The notes below the pieces were generated by a model. That model did not search any database, was not told the DNA's origin, and was given only the letters and a program-made list of their open reading frames with translations. From assembly GCA_002699125.1 (NCBI GenBank), contig PABI01000115.1, forward strand, positions 19,145 through 83,144: a stretch of DNA of 64,000 bases, read 5' to 3'. Shown piece by piece: positions 46,646-54,630 of this stretch (positions are counted from its first letter, which is position 1; the number at the start of each line of letters is the position of its first letter). Source of the stretch: Anaerolineaceae bacterium (GTDB lineage Bacteria; Chloroflexota; Anaerolineae; Promineifilales; Promineifilaceae). The translations under genes and the position numbers were made by a program.

Positions 46646-47878
46646 ATGGCTACTTTTCCTTTACCACTTACTGAACTTTTGGGACATTGGGGTTCTTACG
46701 TTGTTTATTTGATGATTGGCTTTGCCTTTGGCTACGTGCTGGAGATTGCCGGATTTGGCAATTCCAAAAAGCTGGCGGCGCAGTTTTACTTTAAAGAAAT
46801 GACCGTGCTCAAGGTGATGTTCAGCGCCATCGTTGTAGCGATGGTCCTCATTTTCCTGGCTTCCGGCGTTGGGCTGCTGGATTACAATCTGGTTTATGTC
46901 AACACAACTTATTTGTGGCCGGGCATCGTTGGCGGGCTGATCATGGGCGTGGGTTTTATCATCGGCGGCTTTTGCCCCGGCACCTCGCTGGTGGCCGCCG
47001 CCACGCTGAAGCTGGACGGCATCTTCTTTGTCCTGGGCGTCTTCTTTGGCATCTTCCTTTTTGGCGAGACGGTTGGCGGATTCGACGAATTTTGGAACTC
47101 CTCCTACATGGGCCGATTCACCATCCCCGACTGGCTGGGTTTGCCCACCGGCACCGTGGTATTGCTTGTGGTGCTCATGGCCCTCTTCATGTTTTGGGGC
47201 TCTGAGAAGCTGGAGCAATATTTTGGCGGCAAGGATGCAAACGCCGAACCCAAGTGGCGCGTTGGCGCGGGCGGCACGCTGGCACTGGCTGCTGTTGGTT
47301 TGATCATTATTGGCCAACCAACGACGCTGGACCGCTGGAGTCGCATTGCTGATGAGAAGACGGTGGCGCTGGAAGAGCGCACCGTGCAGGTGCATCCGGC
47401 CGAAATGCTGGAAAAGATTCATGATTCCAGCCTCAAGGTGGTGATGTTAGATGTGCGCAGCGAGGCGGATTACAACCAGTTCCACATTTTAGATGCGCAG
47501 CACGTGCCGCTGGACGAAATTCCGGAGATCGTGCCGGCGCTGCACCTGGAACCGGCCAACACGGTCTTTTTTGTGATGAGCAATGATGAAACGGCCGCAA
47601 CCGAAGCGTGGAAAACCCTGCAAGCCGAAAGTGTGCCCAATGTGTATATCCTGGAGGGCGGCATCAACAACTGGCTCACCCTCTTTGGCAGCGAAGAATT
47701 CCTGGCGGATCATCCGCGCGTGCCGCAGGCCGATGACCAACTGGCCTATGTCTTTCCGGCGGCACTGGGCGCACGCCAGTTCCCGGCCGAACCCGATCCG
47801 CACCAATATGAATTTATTTATGAGTCCAAAGTGATTATGGAACTAAAACGGGCGCCCACCAGCGGCGGCTGTGGTTAA
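46646..47878 (+). CDS. YeeE/YedE-family transporter with C-terminal rhodanese-like domain
   Basis: 410 aa from the ATG at 46646, with AGGAG upstream. Residues 1-235 hold about seven helices including IAGFGNSKKLAAQFYF and the cysteine motif GGFCPGTSLVAAATLKLDG. Residues about 255-370 form a rhodanese-like fold (LKVVMLDVRSEADYNQFHIL, AQHVPLDEIPEI, VPNVYILEGGINNWL), but the active-site loop reads FFVMSNDETAATEAW, with no cysteine. The domain may bind rather than transfer sulfur. The last residues end in SGGCG, so a C-terminal cysteine might serve instead. Probable partner of the preceding short YeeE. Confidence 0.9.
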   Translation: MATFPLPLTELLGHWGSYVVYLMIGFAFGYVLEIAGFGNSKKLAAQFYFKEMTVLKVMFSAIVVAMVLIFLASGVGLLDYNLVYVNTTYLWPGIVGGLIMGVGFIIGGFCPGTSLVAAATLKLDGIFFVLGVFFGIFLFGETVGGFDEFWNSSYMGRFTIPDWLGLPTGTVVLLVVLMALFMFWGSEKLEQYFGGKDANAEPKWRVGAGGTLALAAVGLIIIGQPTTLDRWSRIADEKTVALEERTVQVHPAEMLEKIHDSSLKVVMLDVRSEADYNQFHILDAQHVPLDEIPEIVPALHLEPANTVFFVMSNDETAATEAWKTLQAESVPNVYILEGGINNWLTLFGSEEFLADHPRVPQADDQLAYVFPAALGARQFPAEPDPHQYEFIYESKVIMELKRAPTSGGCG

Positions 47879-47908
47879 CTTCAATAATCTTCTGTGATTT
47901 CTCCTTTG

Positions 47909-47952
47909 GCAAACGGCCGTTTCTTGCGAGGAACGGCCGTTTTGCTTTTTTT
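47909..47952 (+). terminator. terminator built from two ACGGCCGT palindromes
   Basis: GCAAACGGCCGTTT (from 47909) pairs with GAACGGCCGTTTTGC (47931-47945) across TTGCGAG, followed by seven T. The stem is made of two copies of the genome-wide palindrome. It ends the arsR-cytochrome-YeeE unit. Confidence 0.85.
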
Positions 47953-47967
47953 AGTAGTCAAAAACAA

Positions 47968-48030
47968 TGGAACGTGGATGAACGCCGATGACGCAGATAA
48001 AATAAAAATCAGCGTTTATCTGCGTTAATG
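47968..48030. repeat. AACGTGGATGAACGCC...ATCTGCGTTAATG repeat
   Basis: An imperfect inverted repeat of the same type as 43023-43108, in the 260-bp gap after the terminator. No gene is seen up to 48138. Confidence 0.6.
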
Positions 48031-48138
48031 TCGTAGGGTGACTGCTTCGCGTACAGCGTCCTGTTCCTGGAAGTTGGACTACTGAAAAACCATGTTACCT
48101 TCTTTGATTTTTACTGCTCAACTTCCCACAACCCACCC

Positions 48139-48921
48139 TTATGTATCCAACTGCCAATTCACATCAGGCCGGATTTTTTGGCCAAAGGCAATCAGATCGT
48201 CGATCCGGTTGGTGCGTTCCAATGTCTGGATCAGGTTCAGCGCCTTGAGCCGGTGCTCCTCACCGGGCAAATTGTCGTAGGCCACGTTCAAGTCAAAGCA
48301 GAGGGTTTGTAAATCGCCGGGGCTGAAGCGGTCGGCCAGGACGTGGCGCAGGTGGACGAGGAGGTTGTGCGGGACCTGGGGTTGGGTGACGGCCGTTTCC
48401 CCCCGTTCCTTCTGCTGTTCTTTCTGCGCCTGATACGCCAGCACCCGCCGCTTCCAATCGGCAAACACCCCCTGGAACTCCGCACTGGACAGCAAACTTT
48501 CATCCGGTTTGATGTGCATGACGTACCAGTCGTAGCCCGTTTCTAGCAGCCCCTCATATTTGAGGCCATCCTCCACAATCACCATCAGCGGATGCCCCAA
48601 TGTGTAGGCCATCGCTGCCTCAATCTGGTTCCAGACGGTGGGCAAGTTGAGCCCTTGAAGATGCTTCTCCTGCGAACTGCCCCGCTTGTCAATAGCCTCA
48701 ACCAGATGCGTGCGTTCATAGGCCATAATGATCGACCCAGCACATTCGTGCATCAGCTCTTTCACCGCGACCAGGGGCTGCTTGCTGGAAAAATAGGTGC
48801 GTCCCACCGTTTGTGGCAGCAGGTCGTTCATCTGCAAATAGTTCTCGACGGTTTCGACGAGCTGGTTGTGCTGCTTATTTTCGGTTCGGCCGATGCTTAA
48901 AAAGATTTTGGCTGCGGGCAT
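48139..48921 (-). CDS. TIR/NDT-like domain with C-terminal effector-associated domain
   Basis: 260 aa with TTAGGAG before the ATG. Residues 1-160 form an alpha/beta domain with FLSIGRTENKQHNQLVETVE, a strand AGSIIMAYERTH and VWNQIEAAMAYTLGHPLMVI, then VEDGLKYEGL; this resembles TIR or nucleoside-deoxyribosyltransferase-type NAD-processing domains of bacterial conflict systems. Residues 185-258 (VPHNLLVHLRHVLADRFSPG, DLQTLCFDLNVAYDNLPGEE, RTNRIDDLIAFG, RPDVNW) are an effector-associated domain of the EAD7 style, thought to make homotypic contacts. A related domain lies in the ATPase at 62417-63517. The catalytic residue cannot be named. Confidence 0.7.
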   Translation of the reverse strand: MPAAKIFLSIGRTENKQHNQLVETVENYLQMNDLLPQTVGRTYFSSKQPLVAVKELMHECAGSIIMAYERTHLVEAIDKRGSSQEKHLQGLNLPTVWNQIEAAMAYTLGHPLMVIVEDGLKYEGLLETGYDWYVMHIKPDESLLSSAEFQGVFADWKRRVLAYQAQKEQQKERGETAVTQPQVPHNLLVHLRHVLADRFSPGDLQTLCFDLNVAYDNLPGEEHRLKALNLIQTLERTNRIDDLIAFGQKIRPDVNWQLDT

Positions 48922-48984
48922 GGTATCTCCTAATTATTCTCATAATGCAGGGACGCAGAGGGTATCGCGGCCGAATCGCCTTGC

Positions 48985-49206
48985 TTATGCGGCAGAGGCT
49001 TTACCAACACTTTTACCAGCAATTTCGACCAACAGCCGTAAAGCCTGATTGACGGATTCTGAATCAGGAAATATATCGGCAATCTCCGGCGACAAAACCA
49101 CAACGTTGCTGCCCTCGGCAAATCGCTGCACATACTTGCCGCGCACGCCCTGGCTGAAATCATATTCATCTAACATATCGGGATCGTGCTCAACTTTCTT
49201 CTTCAT
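48985..49206 (-). CDS. orphan antitoxin-like small protein
   Basis: 73 aa. YDFSQGVRGKYVQRFAEGSN, VVVLSPEIADIFPDSESVNQ and LRLLVEIAGK fit a widespread small family usually seen as the first gene of toxin-antitoxin pairs with BrnT or PIN-like toxins. No toxin gene is next to it; the next minus-strand gene is the EAD protein. No ribosome site is visible. It might be a remnant. Confidence 0.6.
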   Translation of the reverse strand: MKKKVEHDPDMLDEYDFSQGVRGKYVQRFAEGSNVVVLSPEIADIFPDSESVNQALRLLVEIAGKSVGKASAA

Positions 49207-49323
49207 ATGTTACGGTATTGTAACAGGGAGAGTGGGGGATGGGAATTGGCAGTGCACTATTTCCTGAAAATTGTCCACCAATCTTTTAGGACAACAATCC
49301 TCCCCAATGACGTCGCTGCCCGG

Positions 49324-49329
49324 TATAAT
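49324..49329 (+). promoter_or_regulatory. -10 box upstream of the SWIM gene
   Basis: A perfect TATAAT, about 155 bp before the SWIM start, without a clear -35. Candidate promoter only. Confidence 0.35.
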
Positions 49330-49484
49330 CTGCCCCTGAGTTTAGCAATACGCTCGACCCGTCACCCTATTTGGGGATGGTGGTGAATTATGAGGATGTG
49401 GCGGTAACGGCCGTACCCACGTGTGCGTGATTTGGGGTTAGATGGCCGTTTTCTCCATCAGGTTTCCCGAAAGGAGTTGATAAG

Positions 49485-51272
49485 GTGGCAAAGTTAACAG
49501 AATCAGAGATTGCCAAGGGGGCCAATAGCAGTTCTTTTGAAAAGGGATACAACTATTACCACAACGGCTATGTCCTCGAAATTACGCAGCGGGGTGAGCA
49601 GATTACAGCCGAAATAGAAGGGAGTGAATATCAGCCGTATCAGGTGCAGGTGACGGTGAAGGAGGGCAAAATTGTCACGGCCAACTGTAGTTGCCCTTAT
49701 GATTGGGGCGGGTATTGCAAACACATCGTGGCCACACTGCTGCACACCGTTCACGAACCCGGCGGGGTAGAACAACAAGAACCGTTGACCACTTTACTGG
49801 CAGATCTAACGGCCGAACAGTTGAAGCAGCTCATTATTCAAGTGGCTGCGGAAAATTTAGATTTTTTGCGAGCGATTGAGCGGGAATTGCAATGGTCGAA
49901 GGTAATGCCCACAAAGGATGAGATGCCTGCGCCTATTGTGAGCCGGGTGGATGTAACGGCCGTCAAACGCGACATTCGGATGGGGATGCGCAATATGGGC
50001 CCCAAAGGATATGACGATTATTACTACTATGAAGAAGGGGGAGCGGATGAAGAGCTGCATAAAATATTGGCACCTTATTTGGAACAAACGTTGGCCTTAT
50101 TAGCGGCGGACAGTTTAGATGAAGCGGGGATGTTGATAACGGCCGTCATAGAAGCCTTCTGTGATAATTTGGATTTGATTGAAGATTATTATGAATATAC
50201 AGAAGGTTCATACGATGGGGATACTGACCTGGATGAGGTGCTGACAGAGGTAATCTTAAGCCACGACTTGACGGGCAAAACACGGCAAGAGTGGCGACGC
50301 AAAGTGCGCGATTGGCAAGAGGTTTTGGGTGAGTTGGGGATGGCGGAAACGGCCGTTACTCAAGGTTGGGATTACGCGCCCCTTGTCTCAGTCTTACAGG
50401 GCAACATCACCAATAAAGGGGCGTGGGAAGACGAAGCGCCGTGGTTTGCTGACGAGATGGCCGCGATTCGGCTCAACGTGCTGGAGCGGCAAGGACGCCT
50501 CCAGGAAGCCATCTATTTGGCCGAGGCAGAGGGACAGATAGAACGCTACATTCACCTGTTGGTGCAAACCGGCCAAGTTGAAAAAGCAGTCAAAGAAGCC
50601 AGGCAATATTTTCGCCAGGCGGGGCAGGCTTTGGCTTTGGCTAAGCGATTGCAGGAGTTGGGGGAGCAGACGGCCGTTTGGACCATCGGTAAACACGGCT
50701 TAACGTTAGAAGACAATTGGCAGCATGAAAAAGGAAAACTGGGACAATGGCTGCGCGATGTGGCTGAGGCCGCCGGGGATAGGGAACTTGCTTTGCAGGC
50801 AGCCCAGGTAGCGGTGTTGTCAACTCATGAGTTAGCCGATTATACGGCCGTTCAGCAGCTGGCCGGCAATCAATGGGAGACACTCCAACCGCAATTATTA
50901 GATAAGATTGAGGCCGGCGATTATTCGTCAGCGAAGTTGGATATTTTGGTAGAGGCGGGGCGGCTAACGGCCGTTATGCGGGCCATTGACAAAAACATTC
51001 ATTTCGCTACTGGCGACCTGCTGCGGATGTTGGCACCAACCAAAGACAAATATCCCGACTGGGGCATTCAAAAGTGCAAAAATTTAGCCGAAGCAATTAT
51101 GAACGCGGGCAGATCTGGGGAGTACGATACGGCCGTAACTTGGTTACGTCGCGCCAAAGAAATTTATCTCCATCACCAGCGCCAGGCTGAGTGGCACAGC
51201 TATCTGGATGGCCTGTTGGCGCAGCACGGCCGTAAATACAAGCTGGTGCCGATGTTGCAGGCGATACGATGA
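49485..51272 (+). CDS. SWIM zinc-finger protein with helical-repeat body
   Basis: 595 aa. The GTG start at 49485 is set by AAAGGAG eight bases upstream. The SWIM motif CSCPYDWGGYCKH at residues 68-80 gives the CxCxnCxH zinc site; such domains bind DNA or protein. The rest is helical with TPR-like pairs (LNVLERQGRLQEAIYLAEAE, YIHLLVQTGQVEKAVKEA, AGDRELALQAAQVAVL). Eight ACGGCCGT palindromes lie in this 1.8-kb gene, seven read as Thr-Ala-Val. Function unknown; SWIM proteins often sit beside SNF2 helicases, but none is present here. Confidence 0.85.
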   Translation: MAKLTESEIAKGANSSSFEKGYNYYHNGYVLEITQRGEQITAEIEGSEYQPYQVQVTVKEGKIVTANCSCPYDWGGYCKHIVATLLHTVHEPGGVEQQEPLTTLLADLTAEQLKQLIIQVAAENLDFLRAIERELQWSKVMPTKDEMPAPIVSRVDVTAVKRDIRMGMRNMGPKGYDDYYYYEEGGADEELHKILAPYLEQTLALLAADSLDEAGMLITAVIEAFCDNLDLIEDYYEYTEGSYDGDTDLDEVLTEVILSHDLTGKTRQEWRRKVRDWQEVLGELGMAETAVTQGWDYAPLVSVLQGNITNKGAWEDEAPWFADEMAAIRLNVLERQGRLQEAIYLAEAEGQIERYIHLLVQTGQVEKAVKEARQYFRQAGQALALAKRLQELGEQTAVWTIGKHGLTLEDNWQHEKGKLGQWLRDVAEAAGDRELALQAAQVAVLSTHELADYTAVQQLAGNQWETLQPQLLDKIEAGDYSSAKLDILVEAGRLTAVMRAIDKNIHFATGDLLRMLAPTKDKYPDWGIQKCKNLAEAIMNAGRSGEYDTAVTWLRRAKEIYLHHQRQAEWHSYLDGLLAQHGRKYKLVPMLQAIR

Positions 51273-51291
51273 TGGGTGAGGAACGGCCGTT

Positions 51292-51319
51292 TTGCAACCC
51301 ATCCCCCCAACGTTATACT
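51292..51319 (+). promoter_or_regulatory. promoter giving a probable leaderless transcript
   Basis: TTGCAA (51292-51297) and TATACT (51314-51319) with a 16-base spacer. The ATG of the next gene lies only six bases past the -10 box, so transcription should start at or next to the start codon. Confidence 0.6.
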
Positions 51320-51325
51320 TTCCCC

Positions 51326-51850
51326 ATGACAAACGCACCCACTCCTACAAACGCCATTCTAACCACATCACTTGATCGGCTGGGTGTTCATTTTCTTGCT
51401 GGACAGCCGGATACACACCATGAAATTGCCGAATCGCCTGTTGCCTTGCTGCGTGGACTGGCCAGCAGCGACGAGGCCCGGCTGCGGCTGGCGTTAATCC
51501 CGCTGTTTCTTAAGCGTCCCGAATATGCTTTGCATGTTGAAAACGCACTGATCGGCTTGTCGCCCACGGCGCAGCATTTTTTGCGCTGTTATTACACGGC
51601 TGCCCAACTCCTCCAGCAAAAACAACATCAAACATTAACTGAGTTATTTGGCAATTTAGCAATCCTGCCATCCTTATTTGAAGATTCCTTAAATCTAGTT
51701 TCTGCTGAATCTCCAGACGTACGCCTGCAACGGCTTGCCAGAGAGCAAGCCAGGTTAATTGGCAGGCCATTAAACTGGTATGGCACCTATGAACATGCTT
51801 ACAATCGTCTCGTGCAGCACAGCCGCAGGAGGCTGCAATGGCATCGTTAA
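51326..51850 (+). CDS. hypothetical protein
   Basis: 174 aa from the ATG at 51326; the frame extends back to 51269 but this ATG follows a promoter directly and lacks a ribosome site. Helical: LLRGLASSDEARLRLALIPL, FLKRPEYALHVENALIGLSP, then YYTAAQLLQQKQHQTLTELF, ending basic (LNWYGTYEHAYNRLVQHSRR). It may be the N-terminal-type subunit often seen before nucleotidyltransferase genes, but no such gene follows. No family is recognised with certainty. Confidence 0.6.
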   Translation: MTNAPTPTNAILTTSLDRLGVHFLAGQPDTHHEIAESPVALLRGLASSDEARLRLALIPLFLKRPEYALHVENALIGLSPTAQHFLRCYYTAAQLLQQKQHQTLTELFGNLAILPSLFEDSLNLVSAESPDVRLQRLAREQARLIGRPLNWYGTYEHAYNRLVQHSRRRLQWHR

Positions 51851-51962
51851 GTCGCTCGCAAATTGATCGGTTTTTAACGGCCGTTAAGCACCTCAATGCA
51901 TCCTATGCTACAATTATGCAGCTATAAAACAATGACTTCGATCTGTCACGGAGAGGCATAAA

Positions 51963-52157
51963 ATGCAAGTATACGGATACCAACTCACAATGGTGAAAAA
52001 GGGAACGCTCACAATAGAAAACCTGCCTTTTGACGCGGGCGAAAAAGTTGAGGCTATTATTATTCCCCGCTCGGGTCACCAGCCGGAGGCAAAGCAATAT
52101 CCGTTTTGGGGAAAACCAATAACGTACTTGAATCCAACTGATCCGGTAGCCGAGTAA
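51963..52157 (+). CDS. small antitoxin-like protein, orphan
   Basis: 64 aa with GGAGAGG before the ATG. TLTIENLPFDAGEKVEAIII gives a short beta-ribbon, followed by PFWGKPITYLNPTDPVAE. The pattern matches small proteins that precede PIN-domain toxins in cyanobacteria and Chloroflexota; here the next ORF is a helicase-like gene and no toxin is seen. A TATGCTACAAT-type -10 region lies near 51903-51913. Confidence 0.6.
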   Translation: MQVYGYQLTMVKKGTLTIENLPFDAGEKVEAIIIPRSGHQPEAKQYPFWGKPITYLNPTDPVAE

Positions 52158-52206
52158 AACTTGCACAATAAGGCAAATGGTTTTTGTTGCCTGACGTGAC
52201 CTTGCT

Positions 52207-54273
52207 ATGATAGACGTACTCGTTGAACTAACCCCCACTCAACAGACCGCCATTGTGGCGGAACAGACCAGCTTTTTGCTTGGCCCGGCCGGGACGGGCA
52301 AATCCTTTGCCCTGCAACAACGCCTCCTCCGCCTGCTGCGCGAGGGCGAACCGGCCTACACCCTCCTGGTCATCGTCGCCGAGCCGGACCAGGCGAGCAG
52401 CTATCTTGACGCCGTGCACCAATCCGGCCTGGGGCCGTACGCCGACCTGAAGATCACCACCTACAACCAGATGGCCATGGAGATGGTGAAGCTGTTTTGG
52501 CCCCTGGTAGCGCGTCCGGCTGGGTTTGAACGGCCGTATCATCCCCCCACCTTCCTCAGCTATGATCTGGCCCAGCTGCTCATGTGGCACATCATCACCC
52601 CCATGCTCAACGAAGGCGCTTTTGCCGACCTGCGCCTGCGCCCCCAGCAAATTGTGAGCCAGCTTTTGGACACGCTCAACCGGGCGGCGCTCAACAGCCT
52701 GAGCCTGGACGAGGCCATCGAGCGGCAAATTCGCACCTGGGCCGGGGAACCGGAGCGCATCCGTCATCTGAACGAAGCGGCAGACGCGGCGCGACAGTTC
52801 CGTGCCACCTGCCTGCGTGACAGCCTGCTGGATTTGTCACTGGCCGTGGAGGTGTTCGACACGCAGCTGGTGCAGCATCCCGAATTTCACAAATATTTCA
52901 GCGAGCGCTACCGTCACCTCCTCGTCGATAACATCGAGGAGCAAACCCCCGCCGGGCAAAATTTTGTAGCCGAACTGATGAACGAAACGGTGACAACGGC
53001 CGTTGCCTACGACGCTGCCGGCGGTTACAAACGGTTCCTCGCTGCCGATCCGCTGGGGGCCAACAAGTTCCGCAGCCTCAGCGCCTACGCCTTCGACTTC
53101 AAGGACTCCTTCATCACCAACACGCCGCTGATCCACCTGGCCAACCTGGTAGAAAACGGCCTGATGAACACGCACAAGCCGTTTGCCGAAGCGCAGCAAG
53201 CCATTTTGGGCACGGTGGGCGGCCGTTACCGCCGGGAAATGGTGGTGCAGCTGGCCGACACGCTGCATGAACTGATGGTCGAGCACGATCTGCACCCGTC
53301 CGAAATAGCGATTATTGCCCCGTACCTGGACGGCGCGCTGCGCTACATGCTGGGCAACGCCTTCCGCGACGCCGGGCTGCCTTACTTCCTGCTGCGCCGC
53401 CGCTCTAGCCCGCGCGACGAACCGCGCGTGCGCGCCTGGCTCACCTGGCTGGCCCTGGCCCATCCCGATTGGGACATTCCCGTCAGTCCGTTTGACGTGG
53501 CCGAGGCGCTCACCCTCAGCATCAGTGGCCTGGATGCCGCCCGTGCCGAACTGCTCACCGAATCGCTCTATCGTACCGAGGGGCCGGAACTGCTGCCCAT
53601 CGCCGAACTGCCGGACCGCATTGTTGGCCGGGTAGGGATGGATTTTGTCGGACTGTACGAGGAGATTCGTTTGTGGCTGGCGGGGCAGGACGGCCGTTCA
53701 TCCATCGACGTTTTCCTGCACAGCCTCTTCACCCTGCTGTCCGAACGCCGCTTCCAGCCGGAACCAGACGTGGCCGGAGCGGCCGTGTGTGACTGGCTGG
53801 TCCAGGCCGCCACCCGCCTGCGCCAGTCGGCCGAAGCGATTGGATTGCATTCCCCCGCCGCCGTGGGCAACGCCTTCATCGATGGCATCAACCAGGGGCT
53901 GGTCACGGCCAATCCGCCGGAGCTGGGCGATCCGCCGGACCTCAACGGCATCATGATTTCCACGATTTACGGCTACCTGCTGGCCGGTTCACCGGTGCGG
54001 GTACAGGTGTGGCTGGAAACAGCCGCTACCGGCTGGTGGGACATTCCCAACCAACCCCTCAGCAATGCCTTCGTCCTGGCGCAAAGTTATGACCCTGCCC
54101 AGCCGTGGACGATGGACAATGATTTCCACATTCGCAACCAACTCCTCAGCCGCATCGTGCGCGGCCTCACGGCGCGCTGCTCCGACGGCATCCTGCTGGC
54201 CAGCAGCGACCTCGACCGCCGCGGCGTGCGGCAGGACGGCCCGCTGTGGCGGGCTTTGCAGTCGGTGCGATGA
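52207..54273 (+). CDS. UvrD/Rep-like superfamily 1 helicase-related protein, degenerate motif II
   Basis: 688 aa. LTPTQQTAIVAEQTSFLLGP with GPAGTGKSFALQQRLL is the Q-motif and Walker A of UvrD-like helicases. Motif II should read Asp-Glu-x-Gln but is HLLVDNIEEQTP, so the catalytic Glu is Asn. YGYLLAGSPVRVQVWLETAA near the end is in the place of motif IV-VI strands, but canonical later motifs with Arg are not visible. It may bind ATP and DNA without unwinding. Neighbours are accessory genes. The ATG at 52207 lacks a strong ribosome site. Confidence 0.7.
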   Translation: MIDVLVELTPTQQTAIVAEQTSFLLGPAGTGKSFALQQRLLRLLREGEPAYTLLVIVAEPDQASSYLDAVHQSGLGPYADLKITTYNQMAMEMVKLFWPLVARPAGFERPYHPPTFLSYDLAQLLMWHIITPMLNEGAFADLRLRPQQIVSQLLDTLNRAALNSLSLDEAIERQIRTWAGEPERIRHLNEAADAARQFRATCLRDSLLDLSLAVEVFDTQLVQHPEFHKYFSERYRHLLVDNIEEQTPAGQNFVAELMNETVTTAVAYDAAGGYKRFLAADPLGANKFRSLSAYAFDFKDSFITNTPLIHLANLVENGLMNTHKPFAEAQQAILGTVGGRYRREMVVQLADTLHELMVEHDLHPSEIAIIAPYLDGALRYMLGNAFRDAGLPYFLLRRRSSPRDEPRVRAWLTWLALAHPDWDIPVSPFDVAEALTLSISGLDAARAELLTESLYRTEGPELLPIAELPDRIVGRVGMDFVGLYEEIRLWLAGQDGRSSIDVFLHSLFTLLSERRFQPEPDVAGAAVCDWLVQAATRLRQSAEAIGLHSPAAVGNAFIDGINQGLVTANPPELGDPPDLNGIMISTIYGYLLAGSPVRVQVWLETAATGWWDIPNQPLSNAFVLAQSYDPAQPWTMDNDFHIRNQLLSRIVRGLTARCSDGILLASSDLDRRGVRQDGPLWRALQSVR

Positions 54274-54630
54274 TTTAGATATAGTGATAAGTGAAAAGTA
54301 AAAAGTGATAAGTGAGGATTTACTTTTCACTTATCACTTTTTACTTCTTACTCCCTCCCCCTCACTGGTACCAATTCCCCTGTGAACAGGCAGTAAAAAT
54401 TACTTTTGGCCCAGAAACGGCCGTCTCCCCCTGTGCTATACTGCGCCACAAGGTCATAAGTTAAATTGAAACGTTGGCCAGTACACTAGAAATAGAGTCA
54501 TATGTACTTCTCTCGGTTTTGTCAGATGTTTATTCAGTAAAAGAGGATATGTTGAGGGCAACGGCCGTACTTGCTCCAACCCGGCAATGCCGCTTTGGGC
54601 AGGTATCGTCAAAACCGTAGAGGATTGAAC
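54274..54630. other. intergenic region with hairpin repeat and promoter
   Basis: It holds a 20-bp-arm inverted repeat (54296-54315 with 54327-54346; first arm starts AAGTAAAAAGTGATAAGTGA), two ACGGCCGT palindromes (near 54420 and 54561) and an extended -10 box TGC-TATACT at 54434-54442. No gene on either strand is convincing. Confidence 0.65.
54434..54442 (+). promoter_or_regulatory. extended -10 promoter of the response-regulator gene
   Basis: TGC followed by TATACT (54437-54442). The start codon is about 190 bp downstream, implying a long leader that contains one ACGGCCGT. Confidence 0.5.
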
